Shown: positions 1-8,418 of the stretch, piece after piece
Layout of the letters: every line of letters starts with the position of its first letter
Numbering within the stretch: position 1 is the stretch's first letter
DNA from: Bradyrhizobium commune
GTDB lineage: Bacteria; Pseudomonadota; Alphaproteobacteria; Rhizobiales; Xanthobacteraceae
Direction of reading: 5' to 3'
Length of the DNA stretch: 64,000 nucleotides
NCBI RefSeq assembly: GCF_015624505.1
Contig: NZ_CP061379.1
Coordinates: 3,100,001-3,164,000 of the forward strand
The notes under the pieces: generated by a model
Told to the model about the DNA's origin: nothing
Database searches by the model: none
What the model saw: the letters and a program-made list of their open reading frames with translations, nothing else
Translations under genes and position numbers: made by a program

Positions 1-198
1 GTCGGCGACAGCGTCATCCGCGCCAAGTCGGGATTGACCGGGCGCGAGCAGGGCTCGCTCGGCTGGATGGTCGGCTGGGCCGAGAAGGGCGAGGCACACA
101 CCGTGTTCGCGCTCAACATGGACTGTCCCGAACAGCGTCACATCGAGGCGCGCATGAGCCTGACGCAAGCCTGCCTTGCCGATATCGGCGCGGTCTGA
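1..198 (+). CDS. Class D beta-lactamase-like protein, C-terminal part (5' end outside window)
   Basis: The reading frame is open from the first base to a TGA at 196-198 and gives 65 residues. It carries AKSGLTG, which fits the KTG/KSG box that lines the active site of serine beta-lactamases, then GWMVGWAEKG and VFALNMD, the pattern that closes class D (OXA-type) enzymes. Family knowledge: these periplasmic enzymes hydrolyse beta-lactams through an acyl-serine intermediate; related penicillin-binding or BlaR-type sensor domains share the fold. The catalytic STFK and SxV motifs would lie upstream and are not visible, so activity cannot be judged. A penicillin-binding transpeptidase domain is the main alternative. 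Confidence 0.72.
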   Translation, partial: VGDSVIRAKSGLTGREQGSLGWMVGWAEKGEAHTVFALNMDCPEQRHIEARMSLTQACLADIGAV

Positions 199-217
199 TT
201 GTTGCGCGGACACAGAA

Positions 218-306
218 GTAGGGTGGGCAAAGGCGCATAGCGCCGTGCCCACCATCTCTCCATACGATGAGCTGTTGGTGGGCACGCTTCGCTTTGCCCA
301 CCCTAC
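218..306. repeat. Palindromic intergenic repeat, GTAGGGTGGG family
   Basis: Perfect 14-bp outer arms (GTAGGGTGGGCAAA at 218-231 and its complement at 293-306) enclose a second inverted pair built on GTGCCCACCA / TGGTGGGCAC. The element fills the gap between the beta-lactamase end and the convergent coiled-coil gene. The same family recurs at 16242-16358, and a lone arm occurs at 3190-3204. It could act as a bidirectional terminator or mRNA-stabilising hairpin; that is inference. Confidence 0.8.
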
Positions 307-336
307 GGCATCGCTGTCAATTTTGCGCGCGCGCCC

Positions 337-933
337 TCACGCCTTGTCGGCCGGCTTCTTCGCCGTCAGCGCCTGGTCGATGGCAAAGCCGCCGATCTCG
401 CTCATCGCCTGCGAGATCACGTCGCCCTTTCGTGCAAAGCCGCTGGAGAGATAGTCGAACTGGGTTCGCGCCAGCCGCAGCACCTCGATCGGCACGGAGA
501 CGACGGTTTCGTTGAAATTGTCGACGGAGGCGCGCAGGCTGTCGAGCTCGGTGGTGAGCTTGCCGATGTGGCTTTCCGCGTCCTGCATCAGGGCGAGCAG
601 CTTGCTGCGCTCGGCGTCGAATGCGGTCCGTTCGGCCGCCGCCGCCGTGGTGACCTCGGCAAGCTGCGCGCGCAACGCCTCGATCTGGCTGACCATGGCA
701 TCGGAGGCAATCTCGGTAGCCACGCGCAGCTCGGTGCTGCGCGTGCTCTCTTCCTGCGCCTCATGAAAGAGCCGCTCGGCCGACATCGCCCGCTGCGCCA
801 GCGACTCGATCAGCGCGGCCGCGCGCAGCAGCATCTCGCCGTTACGCCCCGACACCATGCTGGCCATGCGCCGCAGGAAGTCGACGGTTTCGGACGATGG
901 GGTCGGCGGCAGGGGGACGACCGTGGCGGACAT
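337..933 (-). CDS. Hypothetical coiled-coil protein (198 aa)
   Basis: I do not recognise a named family. The protein has a proline-rich N-terminus (VPLPPTPSS), then a long stretch rich in Ala, Glu, Leu and Arg (about residues 40-140) with heptad-like spacing that suggests a coiled coil, and a C-terminal part around FDYLSSGFARKGDVISQAM. There is no signal peptide or membrane segment, so it is probably cytoplasmic. The ATG at 933 follows a proper gap from the next gene. It is transcribed convergently with the beta-lactamase end. A structural or scaffolding role is possible, but nothing in the context fixes one. Confidence 0.75.
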   Translation of the reverse strand: MSATVVPLPPTPSSETVDFLRRMASMVSGRNGEMLLRAAALIESLAQRAMSAERLFHEAQEESTRSTELRVATEIASDAMVSQIEALRAQLAEVTTAAAAERTAFDAERSKLLALMQDAESHIGKLTTELDSLRASVDNFNETVVSVPIEVLRLARTQFDYLSSGFARKGDVISQAMSEIGGFAIDQALTAKKPADKA

Positions 934-1094
934 GGTGATACTTGCAGCCAGACGTGATGACCGCCGCCGTACCGACTGGGCTCACGCAACATTCGGCGCC
1001 TGATCGCTGGCTCGGAGCAAGCCTGAATCGCCTGAAACGGTCAACCGCCCCGCACGGGTAAAATCGCGGCAATCCCCGCTATCAAGCCCGGCGA

Positions 1095-1499
1095 TCAGGC
1101 GTCCTTCTGCCGGCCGATCCGCCCGAGATGGGTGAAGCCGAAGCCGGCCGAATATTTCAGGCCATAACCGAGTGCCCGGTCGATGCCGATATGGGCAAGC
1201 CAGATCAAGGCGATGGACAGGGTGAGGGGCGAGGCGAAGCCGAACCCCAGCGTCATCAGCGTCACCGGCGCCATGTAGCTGTGGGCGGCATTGTAGGCCA
1301 GCGCACCGAATTTGGCGTCGGACAGATAGGCCAGGAAGCTCAGATCGGGCACCAGGAAGAGCAGCAGATAGACCGTCCAGGAGCCGCCCCAGGCCGCATA
1401 GAGCGCCGTCATCCCGGCGAACAGAGCGAGCCCCTCGAGCCGCAGCAGGGTCCTGACGCCGCCGGTCACCGCGCCGGTTTCGGCCATCGCTTGGTCCAT
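1095..1499 (-). CDS. DUF4260 family membrane protein (134 aa)
   Basis: The 134-residue protein begins MDQAMAETGAV and has four hydrophobic segments with the pattern of DUF4260: LLRLEGLALFAG, LLLFLVPDLSFLAYL, NAAHSYMAPV and LIWLAHIGIDRALGYGLK. Family knowledge: small inner-membrane proteins of unknown function; the conserved H, D and R of the last two segments are present. The reading frame stays open upstream, but the ATG at 1499 fits the family length, and upstream sequence is non-coding in character. It is divergent from pccB with about 150 bp between them, which should hold both promoters. Confidence 0.82.
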   Translation of the reverse strand: MDQAMAETGAVTGGVRTLLRLEGLALFAGMTALYAAWGGSWTVYLLLFLVPDLSFLAYLSDAKFGALAYNAAHSYMAPVTLMTLGFGFASPLTLSIALIWLAHIGIDRALGYGLKYSAGFGFTHLGRIGRQKDA

Positions 1500-1649
1500 C
1501 GTCGCCTCCCAGGCAAAACTTTGTAATTCCTTGCGCTTTCCCGCTGCCTCAGGGCAGCCCCTGCGGCGCCGAAAGCGGCTTCCCGGTTCGTAAAATGCCG
1601 TGTTAGAACCCCCGGCAATCGCATTTAGGCTAAGAACTGGCGGGAGCAA

Positions 1650-3182
1650 ATGAAGAATATCCTGGACGCCCTTGAAGACCGTCGTGCCGGCGCAAAGCTC
1701 GGCGGTGGCGAGAAGCGCATCGAGGCGCAGCACGCCCGCGGCAAGCTGACCGCGCGCGAGCGCATCGAGCTGCTGCTCGACAAGGGATCGTTCGAGGAGT
1801 TCGACATGTTCGTCGAGCACCGCTCCACCGAGTTCGGCATGGAGAAGACCAAGGTGCCCGGCGACGGCGTCGTCACCGGCTGGGGCACGGTGAATGGCCG
1901 CAAGACGTTTGTCTTTGCCAAGGATTTTACCGTGTTCGGCGGCTCGCTGTCCGAGACCCATGCGCTGAAAATCACAAAGCTCCAGGACATGGCGATGAAG
2001 GCGCGGGCGCCCATCATCGGCCTCTATGATGCCGGCGGCGCCCGCATCCAGGAAGGCGTCGCCGCGCTCGCCGGCTATTCCTACGTGTTCCGTCGCAACG
2101 TGCTCGCTTCAGGCGTGATCCCGCAGATCTCCGTCATCATGGGCCCCTGCGCCGGCGGCGACGTCTATTCGCCGGCGATGACCGACTTCATCTTCATGGT
2201 GAAGAACACCAGCTACATGTTCGTCACCGGCCCGGATGTGGTGAAGACGGTGACCAACGAGGTCGTCACCGCCGAAGAGCTCGGCGGCGCCTCCGTGCAC
2301 GCCACGCGCTCGTCCATTGCCGACGGCGCCTTCGAGAACGACGTCGAGACGCTGCTCCAGATGCGGCGCCTGATCGACTTCCTGCCGTCCAACAACACCG
2401 ACGGCGTGCCGGAATGGCCGAGCTTCGACGACATCGGCCGCCTCGACATGTCCTTGGACACGCTGATCCCCGACAATCCGAACAAGCCCTACGACATGAA
2501 GGAATTGATCCTGAAGGTCGTGGACGAGGGCGATTTCTTCGAGATCGCGGAGTCCTTTGCCAAGAACATCGTCACAGGCTTCGGCCGCATCGCTGGCCGC
2601 ACTGTCGGCTTCGTCGCCAACCAGCCGATGGTGCTCGCCGGCGTGCTCGACAGCGATGCCTCTCGCAAGGCCGCGCGCTTCGTCCGCTTCTGCGACGCCT
2701 TCAACATTCCGATCGTCACCTTCGTCGACGTGCCGGGCTTCCTGCCCGGCACCGCGCAGGAATATGGCGGCCTGATCAAGCACGGCGCCAAGCTGCTGTT
2801 TGCGTACTCGCAGTGCACCGTGCCGCTCGTGACCATCATCACCCGCAAGGCCTATGGCGGCGCCTTCGACGTCATGGCATCCAAGGAGATCGGCGCCGAC
2901 ATGAACTACGCCTGGCCGACCGCCCAGATCGCGGTGATGGGCGCCAAGGGCGCGGTCGAGATCATCTTCCGCTCTGACATCGGCGATCCCGACAAGATCG
3001 CCGCGCGCACCAAGGAATACGAAGACCGCTTCCTGTCGCCGTTCATTGCCGCCGAGCGTGGCTACATCGACGACGTCATCATGCCGCACTCGACGCGGAA
3101 GCGGATCGCAAGGGCGCTGGCGATGCTGAAGGACAAGAAGACGGAAATGCCGGCGAAGAAGCACGACAATTTACCGTTGTGA
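1650..3182 (+). CDS. pccB: Propionyl-CoA carboxylase beta subunit (carboxyltransferase)
   Basis: The 510-residue protein is the biotin-dependent carboxyltransferase that moves CO2 from carboxybiotin to propionyl-CoA to give (S)-methylmalonyl-CoA in the cytoplasm. Length and motifs match PccB: N-terminal [19 protein letters not shown], oxyanion-hole motif [13 protein letters not shown] (about residues 165-180), [15 protein letters not shown] and [11 protein letters not shown] in the C-terminal half. A clear ribosome site (GGGAG, 6 bases upstream) supports the ATG at 1650. The biotin-carrying alpha subunit lies far away at 60380-62395 in this window. Acetyl- or methylcrotonyl-CoA specificity cannot be wholly excluded, but the DVPGFLPG region and size favour propionyl-CoA. 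Confidence 0.93.
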   Translation: MKNILDALEDRRAGAKLGGGEKRIEAQHARGKLTARERIELLLDKGSFEEFDMFVEHRSTEFGMEKTKVPGDGVVTGWGTVNGRKTFVFAKDFTVFGGSLSETHALKITKLQDMAMKARAPIIGLYDAGGARIQEGVAALAGYSYVFRRNVLASGVIPQISVIMGPCAGGDVYSPAMTDFIFMVKNTSYMFVTGPDVVKTVTNEVVTAEELGGASVHATRSSIADGAFENDVETLLQMRRLIDFLPSNNTDGVPEWPSFDDIGRLDMSLDTLIPDNPNKPYDMKELILKVVDEGDFFEIAESFAKNIVTGFGRIAGRTVGFVANQPMVLAGVLDSDASRKAARFVRFCDAFNIPIVTFVDVPGFLPGTAQEYGGLIKHGAKLLFAYSQCTVPLVTIITRKAYGGAFDVMASKEIGADMNYAWPTAQIAVMGAKGAVEIIFRSDIGDPDKIAARTKEYEDRFLSPFIAAERGYIDDVIMPHSTRKRIARALAMLKDKKTEMPAKKHDNLPL

Positions 3183-3189
3183 GCTATTT

Positions 3190-3204
3190 GTAGGGTGGGT
3201 TAGG
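3190..3204. repeat. Lone arm of GTAGGGTGGG repeat
   Basis: The 15 bases directly after the pccB stop match the outer arm of the palindromic elements at 218-306 and 16242-16358, but no partner arm follows. It looks like a decayed or half copy. Confidence 0.6.
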
Positions 3205-3219
3205 TCCGATCAAAGTCCT

Positions 3220-3567
3220 ATGACCGAAGACGATCCGACCGACGAAATCTCCGATATCGAGGTCCGGATCGAGGCGCTGGCCGAGATCGCCGAGCGCTGC
3301 CGGAAGTATATCCTGGCGTCCAAGATCGCCATCGGCAGCGGTGCCGCGCTGCTGTTGATCACGATCCTCGGCTTGCTGGGAACAGGTCAGACTGCCGCTC
3401 TCGGCTCGATCGCCCTGATCGTCGGCGGAATCGTCTCGCTCGGCTCGAACGTCAGCACGCTGCGGCAGACGGATGATTCCATTCGCGCGGCGGAAGCGCT
3501 TCGCGCGCAACTGATTGGCAGGATCAACCTTCGTGTGGTCGAGGACACGCCGATGAAGCTGGTGTGA
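3220..3567 (+). CDS. Small two-TM membrane protein (115 aa), hypothetical
   Basis: The protein starts with an acidic segment (MTEDDPTDEISDIEVRIEAL), followed by two hydrophobic helices (about residues 40-55 and 61-80: IGSGAALLLITILGLLG and ALGSIALIVGGIVSLGS) and a cytoplasmic C-terminal helix rich in Arg and Ala. No family name comes to mind. It lies 37 bp downstream of pccB and may be cotranscribed, although the repeat arm between them could separate the transcripts. The start ATG at 3220 gives a short acidic N-terminus. Function unknown. Confidence 0.7.
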   Translation: MTEDDPTDEISDIEVRIEALAEIAERCRKYILASKIAIGSGAALLLITILGLLGTGQTAALGSIALIVGGIVSLGSNVSTLRQTDDSIRAAEALRAQLIGRINLRVVEDTPMKLV

Positions 3568-3593
3568 CGCGCTGGCTTGTGCCTTCGGCCGGC

Positions 3594-4082
3594 CTACTTG
3601 CACGCCGGGTAGCCGAAGCGCTTGATGATCTCGCTTCCCGAGATCGGATGAAATTCGAAGGTGTCCATGAAATGATTGTCGGTGACGTATTGGCGCAATG
3701 CGGCGTTATAGGTGCTGAGCATTTGCTGCGTGCGAACGGGACTGACAATTCCCTTTTTCATCGAGCCGCCCGAGTGAAACAGCAATGTGGCGCCGGGCGT
3801 GACGCAGACGTTGCGTATTGAAAGGAACATGGTGCAGGCGGATTGACAGTGGCTGTCGATGCGAAAGCGCTCGCCGGACGCGTTGTATTGCGCGATCACG
3901 TTCTGGAACTGCGCAAACACGGCTGGATTGGGAGCGCCGTAACCCATGCCGAGCGACGATACCGAGCCGTCGGCGTAGGCTGGCTGTCCCACCAGGCCGC
4001 AGGCGGTGTAAAGAATTCCAAGCGCTCCCAACCCACGCGCCAATCGCTGCCAGCTGTTCAAGGCGCTCTCCCGCCGCTTCAC
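3594..4082 (-). CDS. Secreted SACT-motif protein, ClpP-like candidate (162 aa)
   Basis: A GTG at 4082 starts this gene; it overlaps the TGA of the upstream 50-aa gene in a GTGA arrangement, which decides the start over the longer reading frame. The N-terminus has positive residues, a hydrophobic stretch (LGALGILYTACGLVG) and an AYA-D cleavage site, so it is probably exported. The mature part carries CQSACTMFL and NVCVTPGATLLFHSGG. The spacing of Ser-Ala-Cys-Thr and a later Phe-His resembles the Ser/His layout of periplasmic ClpP/crotonase-like proteins (COG3904 type); this is inference. A second protein with the same motifs is encoded at 32773-33219. Substrate unknown. Confidence 0.78.
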   Translation of the reverse strand: MKRRESALNSWQRLARGLGALGILYTACGLVGQPAYADGSVSSLGMGYGAPNPAVFAQFQNVIAQYNASGERFRIDSHCQSACTMFLSIRNVCVTPGATLLFHSGGSMKKGIVSPVRTQQMLSTYNAALRQYVTDNHFMDTFEFHPISGSEIIKRFGYPACK

Positions 4083-4231
4083 GCCGCAGCCTTGGGCGTC
4101 AGAACCTGCAATTCCGTGCGGCACTCGGCGGCGTAGGCCTGAAGTCGCTCGACGGTTTGCCTGTCGAGGATCGCCTTCGCCAGACGCTCGGCGCGAGCAA
4201 GTTGGTCTTTGAGATAATCGATGCGGGTCAT
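4079..4231 (-). CDS. 50-aa protein translationally coupled to the SACT-motif gene
   Basis: A short frame not visible to a 60-residue cut-off: ATG at 4231, TGA at 4079-4081, product beginning MTRIDYLKDQLARAERLAK and ending LTPKAAA. It is helical and charged, with one Cys (AAECRTEL), no signal peptide, and looks cytoplasmic. I recall many Bradyrhizobium proteins of this size with the same opening, so I take it to be real, but no function is known to me. A purine-rich ribosome site (AGGTGAG) precedes the ATG. Its stop overlaps the GTG of the next gene by four bases, so the two are very likely made together. Confidence 0.75.
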   Translation of the reverse strand: MTRIDYLKDQLARAERLAKAILDRQTVERLQAYAAECRTELQVLTPKAAA

Positions 4232-4324
4232 GTCTCACCTTCCGCCTGGATGATTTGAAGGAAATTGCTTCGTTCCGTTGGCGGTGATCCTACGGCGAAC
4301 GCCGGGTTAATTGTGTGCGTTCGA

Positions 4325-4978
<654 letters not shown>

Positions 4979-5174
4979 GCGGTGTCTCCGTGTTGTCTTA
5001 GGCCTAGGACGGATAAGGGCCGTGCGTTCCGACAACGGGACGAGATTGTTTGCAAGGTCCGCAGCGTGCCGCTGCCTTTGCAATGAACCTGAACGCGCGA
5101 TTCAGCCGCAGTTCATCTCGTGACCGCGACACTTCGTCTCGCATCATACAACGCATGCCCGAGAGGAAGACGTC

Positions 5175-5486
5175 ATGGAACGCCGCAATTTTCTCAAGCT
5201 CGCCATCGGTGCCGCGGCTGGCGCGGCCGCGTTGACGGCGGCCGCACAGGCCGCACCGCTGTCACCGCAACCGCTCAATGGCCCGGCCGTCGCGCCCGGC
5301 GTCGACGCCGAGATTCGCCCGGCCGTCACCAGCAGCGAGGAGATCGCGCAGCTGAAGCCGGAACAGGTGCGCTGGGGTCACTGGCACCACCGCCATTGGG
5401 GTTGGCATCACCGTCATTGGGGTTGGCGCCGCCGCCATTGGGGTTGGCGTCATCGCTGGCACCGCCGGCGCTGGCGTCACTGGTAG
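5175..5486 (+). CDS. Tat-exported His/Trp/Arg-repeat protein (103 aa)
   Basis: The N-terminus MERRNFLKLAIGAAAGAAA is a twin-arginine (Tat) signal (RRNFLK followed by a weakly hydrophobic Ala-rich stretch and an AQAA cleavage region), so the protein is probably exported folded. The mature middle is Pro/Val rich. The C-terminal 35 residues are almost only His, Trp, Gly and Arg, in heptads of the form HWGW-[HR]-[HR]-R. Tat export and many His/Trp residues suggest binding of a metal or haem, which is inference. The GAGGAAG ribosome site precedes the ATG. It is followed at 5561 by a GCG_CRPN peptide gene that also carries a GWHRGPYGG pattern. Confidence 0.82.
   Translation: MERRNFLKLAIGAAAGAAALTAAAQAAPLSPQPLNGPAVAPGVDAEIRPAVTSSEEIAQLKPEQVRWGHWHHRHWGWHHRHWGWRRRHWGWRHRWHRRRWRHW
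5394..5456 (+). repeat. 21-bp in-frame tandem repeat inside the HWGW protein gene
   Basis: CATTGGGGTTGGC recurs at 5394, 5415 and 5436 with an exact 21-base period, which encodes HWGWHHR, HWGWRRR and HWGWRHR. The near identity of the core at DNA level points to recent slippage or unequal crossing-over that can change the number of heptads. Confidence 0.85.
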
Positions 5487-5560
5487 TCGCGTTCGTTTCA
5501 GCCGTTCGTAGTGCCCAACCGCCGCACGCTTTGCGGTTCATTGATGAGAAAGGAAGAGTC

Positions 5561-5803
5561 GTGAGAAAGATATTTGCTGCCTCTGCGCTCGTCATCGGCT
5601 TCGGCCTTTTCGGCCTTAGCGCGTCATCGGCGATGCCGCTTGCGCCGCTCGGCCAGGCGGCCTCGGGCGATACCATCCAGGTCGCCGGCGGTTGCGGCTG
5701 GGGCTGGCATCGCGGGCCCTATGGCGGTTGTCGTCCGATGTATAATTGCCCGCCCGGTTGGCATTCCGGTCCTTACGGCCGCCGCTGCTTCCGCAACTGG
5801 TAG
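5561..5803 (+). CDS. GCG_CRPN-type small secreted protein (80 aa)
   Basis: A GTG start at 5561 is chosen because AAAGGAAG lies 7 bases upstream and the frame then begins VRKIFAASALVIGFGLFGL, a normal Sec signal peptide. The mature part reads AGGCGWGWHRGPYGGCRP and then CPPGWHSGPYGRRC, which matches the small secreted family known as GCG_CRPN (Gly-Cys-Gly start, Cys-Arg-Pro repeats). Four Cys, many Gly and Arg. Role unknown in the family; extracytoplasmic location is likely. It is transcribed towards a second member of the same family (5917-6165), and both end at the palindrome 5812-5843. Confidence 0.85.
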   Translation: MRKIFAASALVIGFGLFGLSASSAMPLAPLGQAASGDTIQVAGGCGWGWHRGPYGGCRPMYNCPPGWHSGPYGRRCFRNW

Positions 5804-5811
5804 GCTGAACG

Positions 5812-5843
5812 AAAAAGGGGATCGCGATCGCGATCCCCTTTTT
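5812..5843. terminator. Bidirectional rho-independent terminator
   Basis: A 32-base palindrome: AAAAAGGGGATCGCG, then AT, then the complementary arm ending CCCCTTTTT. It has a T-run on both strands and sits 8 bases after the stop of the plus-strand GCG_CRPN gene and 73 bases beyond the stop of the minus-strand one, so it can end both transcripts. Confidence 0.9.
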
Positions 5844-5916
5844 GCTTGGCAGGTGCGTCACAGAGAAAATGGCCGCGCAGGCTTTCGCCGCGCGGCCACT
5901 TTGCAATGCGAAAAGC

Positions 5917-6165
5917 TCAGATCGGACGGCAACGGCCGTAGTACCAGCGGAAGCCATAGGGGCACACGCGCCCTGCAGGACGCACCACCACGACCGGCGC
6001 GGGGGCGGGCGCCACGACGACGACCGGAGGACGCCCGGCCATCGGACGGCAGCCACCATAGGGGCCACGATACCAGCCGGGGCCGCAGCCGCCCATGGCG
6101 CTGGCGGACTCGCTGAAACCGACGGCCGCACTGGCGAGCATCACGGCTGCGAACAGATATTTCAT
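5917..6165 (-). CDS. GCG_CRPN-type small secreted protein (82 aa)
   Basis: The ATG at 6165 follows AAGGAAG at proper spacing and begins a Sec signal peptide (MKYLFAAVMLASAAVGFSES, cleavage near ASA-M). The mature N-terminus MGGCGPGWYRGPYGGCRPM is the GCG_CRPN signature. A Val/Pro/Ala linker (PPVVVVAPAPAPVVVV) follows, then CPYGFRWYYGRCRPI, a second half-repeat. The protein is very probably exported, with four Cys able to form disulfides. It is convergent with the plus-strand paralogue at 5561-5803. Longer in-frame starts upstream lack a signal peptide and a ribosome site. Function unknown. Confidence 0.87.
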   Translation of the reverse strand: MKYLFAAVMLASAAVGFSESASAMGGCGPGWYRGPYGGCRPMAGRPPVVVVAPAPAPVVVVRPAGRVCPYGFRWYYGRCRPI

Positions 6166-6384
6166 GAGGTCTTCCTTCTCGTCCTTGGAGCGGATTCTGG
6201 GGGCGGATTCTTGGGGGGAATTCTCGAGGGGCTCAGCGCTCGCGGCGCACAATGAATCAAAAGGCACGATTCGACACATTAAATTTTGGGAGGGAATGTG
6301 CCGACACGATGTGATCCAACTTGGCCAACATGACCTGAATGCGACATGAATGCCCGTGCTGCCTGAGGCGACAGGCCGGCGTCG

Positions 6385-7389
6385 CTAGCGGCCGAGAAAG
6401 CCCAGCACCAGCTCCCTGTACTTGTCCGGCGCCTCCAGGAACACGAGGTGCCCGGTGTCCGGAATCACCTCCGCGCGCGCGTTCGGCATCTTCGCGGCAA
6501 ATGCTTTCGCGAGCTCGGCGTTCTGCCCCATTTTTGCGCGCAACGCCTCGGGCGCAAGCGGCCGGCCCGGCGCGTTGTGGTCGTCGGCGCCCATGATGAA
6601 CAGCGTCGGCTCGGTGATGAGGGGAATCTCGTGCGCGACCGGCTCGCGATAGATCATCTGGCCGGAGGAGACGAAGGCGCGCAGCCAGCGCGGATAATCG
6701 GGGCTCCCCTTGATGTTGAAGCGGGCGTCGATGAACGGGGTGATCGCCTCAGGCGGCAGCTTGATCGCGTAATTGGTCTGGAGCTGTTTGCGGTAGCCGT
6801 CGGCGGTGAGCTTATCCTCGGCCTCGATGATTGTTTCGGTCGGTGTCGGCGGCACGTAGAGGCGGTAGTCCTCGAGCCCGATCGGGGCCGTCAGAACGAG
6901 GTGCGCGACGCGGTCGGGATAGGCTCGCGCGATGCGCACCCCGAGCATGCCGCCGAGCGAATGCGCGACGATCTCGGCCTTGTCGATCTTGAGGTGATCG
7001 AGCAGCGCCATGGTGTTGCGCGCCAGATTGTCGAAGTGCAGCTCGCCTTGCGGTTTGGAGGATTTGCCGAACCCGATCTGGTCGGGCACCACGACGCGGA
7101 AACCGGCCTCGCTCAGCATCTTGATGACCGGCGCCCAATAGCTCGAGGGAAAATTGCGTCCGTGCAGCAGCACCACGGTGCGGCCGTTCGGCTGAACTGG
7201 GGCGACGTCCATATAGGCCATGCTGAGCTGCTCGCCGTCGTTGACAACAGGCAGCAAGTGCACGGGATAGGGATAGGCGAAGCCTTCGAGCGCGATGCCG
7301 TAGGGTTCGCGCGGCGCGTCGGCGGCGCGGGATATAAACGGGATAGTAACAAGGGCGACAGCAAATGCTGCCGAGTAGATGCGGTTCAT
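6385..7389 (-). CDS. Alpha/beta hydrolase, secreted (334 aa)
   Basis: The ATG at 7389 begins a Sec signal peptide (MNRIYSAAFAVALVTIPF, cleavage near SRA-A). The fold is clear: oxyanion motif VVLLHGRNFPSSYW, nucleophile elbow VAHSLGGMLG (G-x-S-x-G variant A-H-S-L-G-G, Ser near residue 158), acid FIMGADD and catalytic His in DTGHLVFLE. The family hydrolyses esters, epoxides or C-C bonds; a periplasmic esterase-type role is the safest reading. The frame extends upstream to 7518, but that part is the dispersed repeat at 7401-7508, whose translation (MAGLDPAIHV) is a common spurious prefix. The gene stands alone. Confidence 0.88.
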   Translation of the reverse strand: MNRIYSAAFAVALVTIPFISRAADAPREPYGIALEGFAYPYPVHLLPVVNDGEQLSMAYMDVAPVQPNGRTVVLLHGRNFPSSYWAPVIKMLSEAGFRVVVPDQIGFGKSSKPQGELHFDNLARNTMALLDHLKIDKAEIVAHSLGGMLGVRIARAYPDRVAHLVLTAPIGLEDYRLYVPPTPTETIIEAEDKLTADGYRKQLQTNYAIKLPPEAITPFIDARFNIKGSPDYPRWLRAFVSSGQMIYREPVAHEIPLITEPTLFIMGADDHNAPGRPLAPEALRAKMGQNAELAKAFAAKMPNARAEVIPDTGHLVFLEAPDKYRELVLGFLGR

Positions 7390-7400
7390 TGAGGTCTCCG

Positions 7401-7508
7401 TCATGCCCGGGCAAAAGCGCGAAGCGCGTCTTCGCGCAAGTGTCCCGGTCATCCACGTGCCAGCCGCAATAAAGACGTGGATGGCCGGGTCAAGCCCGGC
7501 CATGACGG
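7401..7508. repeat. Dispersed palindromic repeat (GCCCGGC / CATCCACGT type)
   Basis: Outer arms near GTCATGCCCGGG pair with CCCGGCCATGAC (one mismatch), and inner arms CATCCACGT (7450-7458) and ACGTGGATG (7475-7483) pair perfectly. It lies just upstream of the hydrolase start. In my recollection sequences of this type are widespread between Bradyrhizobium genes; copy number was not checked. Confidence 0.7.
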
Positions 7509-7555
7509 CCGCGCGCATTCACACGCAAATGTGCGAAGTCACGCAACTTGCGTGA

Positions 7556-8254
7556 TCAGTCCTGCCCGTTGCCGAACAGCGCGGCAAATTGCTTCTCGCC
7601 GGCGCGCGTAAAATTCACCACGCGGCTGCCGGGGGTGGCATCGCGCGCGGCCCATTTCAGTTCCGCGAAACGTTGCATCATGGCGGCGCCCAGCGTGCCA
7701 GCGAGGTGGTGGCGGCGCTCGCTCCAGTCGAGGCAGGCCTTGCAGACCGGGCGGCGCGGATGGGCAAGCATCTCGGGCGAGATCTGCAAATGTTTGGCGA
7801 GGAAGCGCTCGCCCTCAGCCGTCAGCTCGATCTCCTGCTTCTTCTGCTTGACCAGGCGACGATCGCGCAAGCTATCGAGCATCTGCACGCCGAGATCGCC
7901 GGCGAGATGGTCGTAGCAGATCCGCGCGCGCCGCAGCGCCGGGTCCTTCGGCCCGGTGCGCACGCGCATGTGGCCGGTGCGCGCGGCAAGCCCGGCAAGT
8001 CCTTCGAGCACGCCGGCGACGTCGTCGTCGGTGAGGCGATAATAGCGGTGGCGGCCCTGCTTCTCCGGCTCGACCAGCCCGCCGGCCTCGAGCTTGGCGA
8101 GATGCGAGCTCGCGGTCTGCGGCGTGATCCCGGCCTCCTGCGCCAGCTCGCTCGCGGTCAGCGCACGCCCGTTCATCAGCGCCGTGAGCATGTTGGCGCG
8201 AGCGGGGTCGCCGACCAGCGAGGCGACCATGGCGATGTCGGGTCCTGATTTCAT
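7556..8254 (-). CDS. ArsR-type winged-helix transcriptional regulator (232 aa)
   Basis: The N-terminal 95 residues are an ArsR/SmtB-like DNA-binding domain: [18 protein letters not shown], then the helix-turn-helix [20 protein letters not shown] and the wing [16 protein letters not shown]. The remainder (to 232) is longer than in plain ArsR proteins and carries [12 protein letters not shown] and [15 protein letters not shown]; the two Cys could bind metal or sense redox state. The ATG at 8254 is used because the upstream in-frame extension is repeat sequence. The gene is divergent from the NIPSNAP/ABM/PEP-mutase operon, which it may regulate. Confidence 0.87.
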   Translation of the reverse strand: MKSGPDIAMVASLVGDPARANMLTALMNGRALTASELAQEAGITPQTASSHLAKLEAGGLVEPEKQGRHRYYRLTDDDVAGVLEGLAGLAARTGHMRVRTGPKDPALRRARICYDHLAGDLGVQMLDSLRDRRLVKQKKQEIELTAEGERFLAKHLQISPEMLAHPRRPVCKACLDWSERRHHLAGTLGAAMMQRFAELKWAARDATPGSRVVNFTRAGEKQFAALFGNGQD

Positions 8255-8310
8255 GCTTCGATGGTAGCCGAAGCATCGTGGCCGGGCAAGCCGGTAATCT
8301 CTCATCACGT

Positions 8311-8397
8311 CGTCATTGCGAGGAGCGCAGCGACGAAGCAATCCAGACTGTCTCCGCGGTGGGATTCCTGGATTGCTTCGCTGCGCTCGCAATGACG
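8311..8397. repeat. Palindromic repeat, ATTGCTTCGCTGCGCTCGCAATGACG family copy 1
   Basis: The left half CGTCATTGCGAGGAGCGCAG and GAAGCAATCCAG are mirrored by CTGGATTGCTTCG and CTGCGCTCGCAATGACG. It sits inside the short divergent promoter region between the ArsR-type gene and the NIPSNAP gene. Further copies are at 43620-43692 and 56302-56382. Confidence 0.85.
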
Positions 8398-8418
8398 GAG
8401 GAAACAGGAGAGCCCGTC

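Noticed and set aside
7390..7518. N-terminal extension of the alpha/beta hydrolase
   Set aside because: The extension is a translation of the palindromic repeat at 7401-7508 (MAGLDPAIHV), and the signal peptide starts at 7389.
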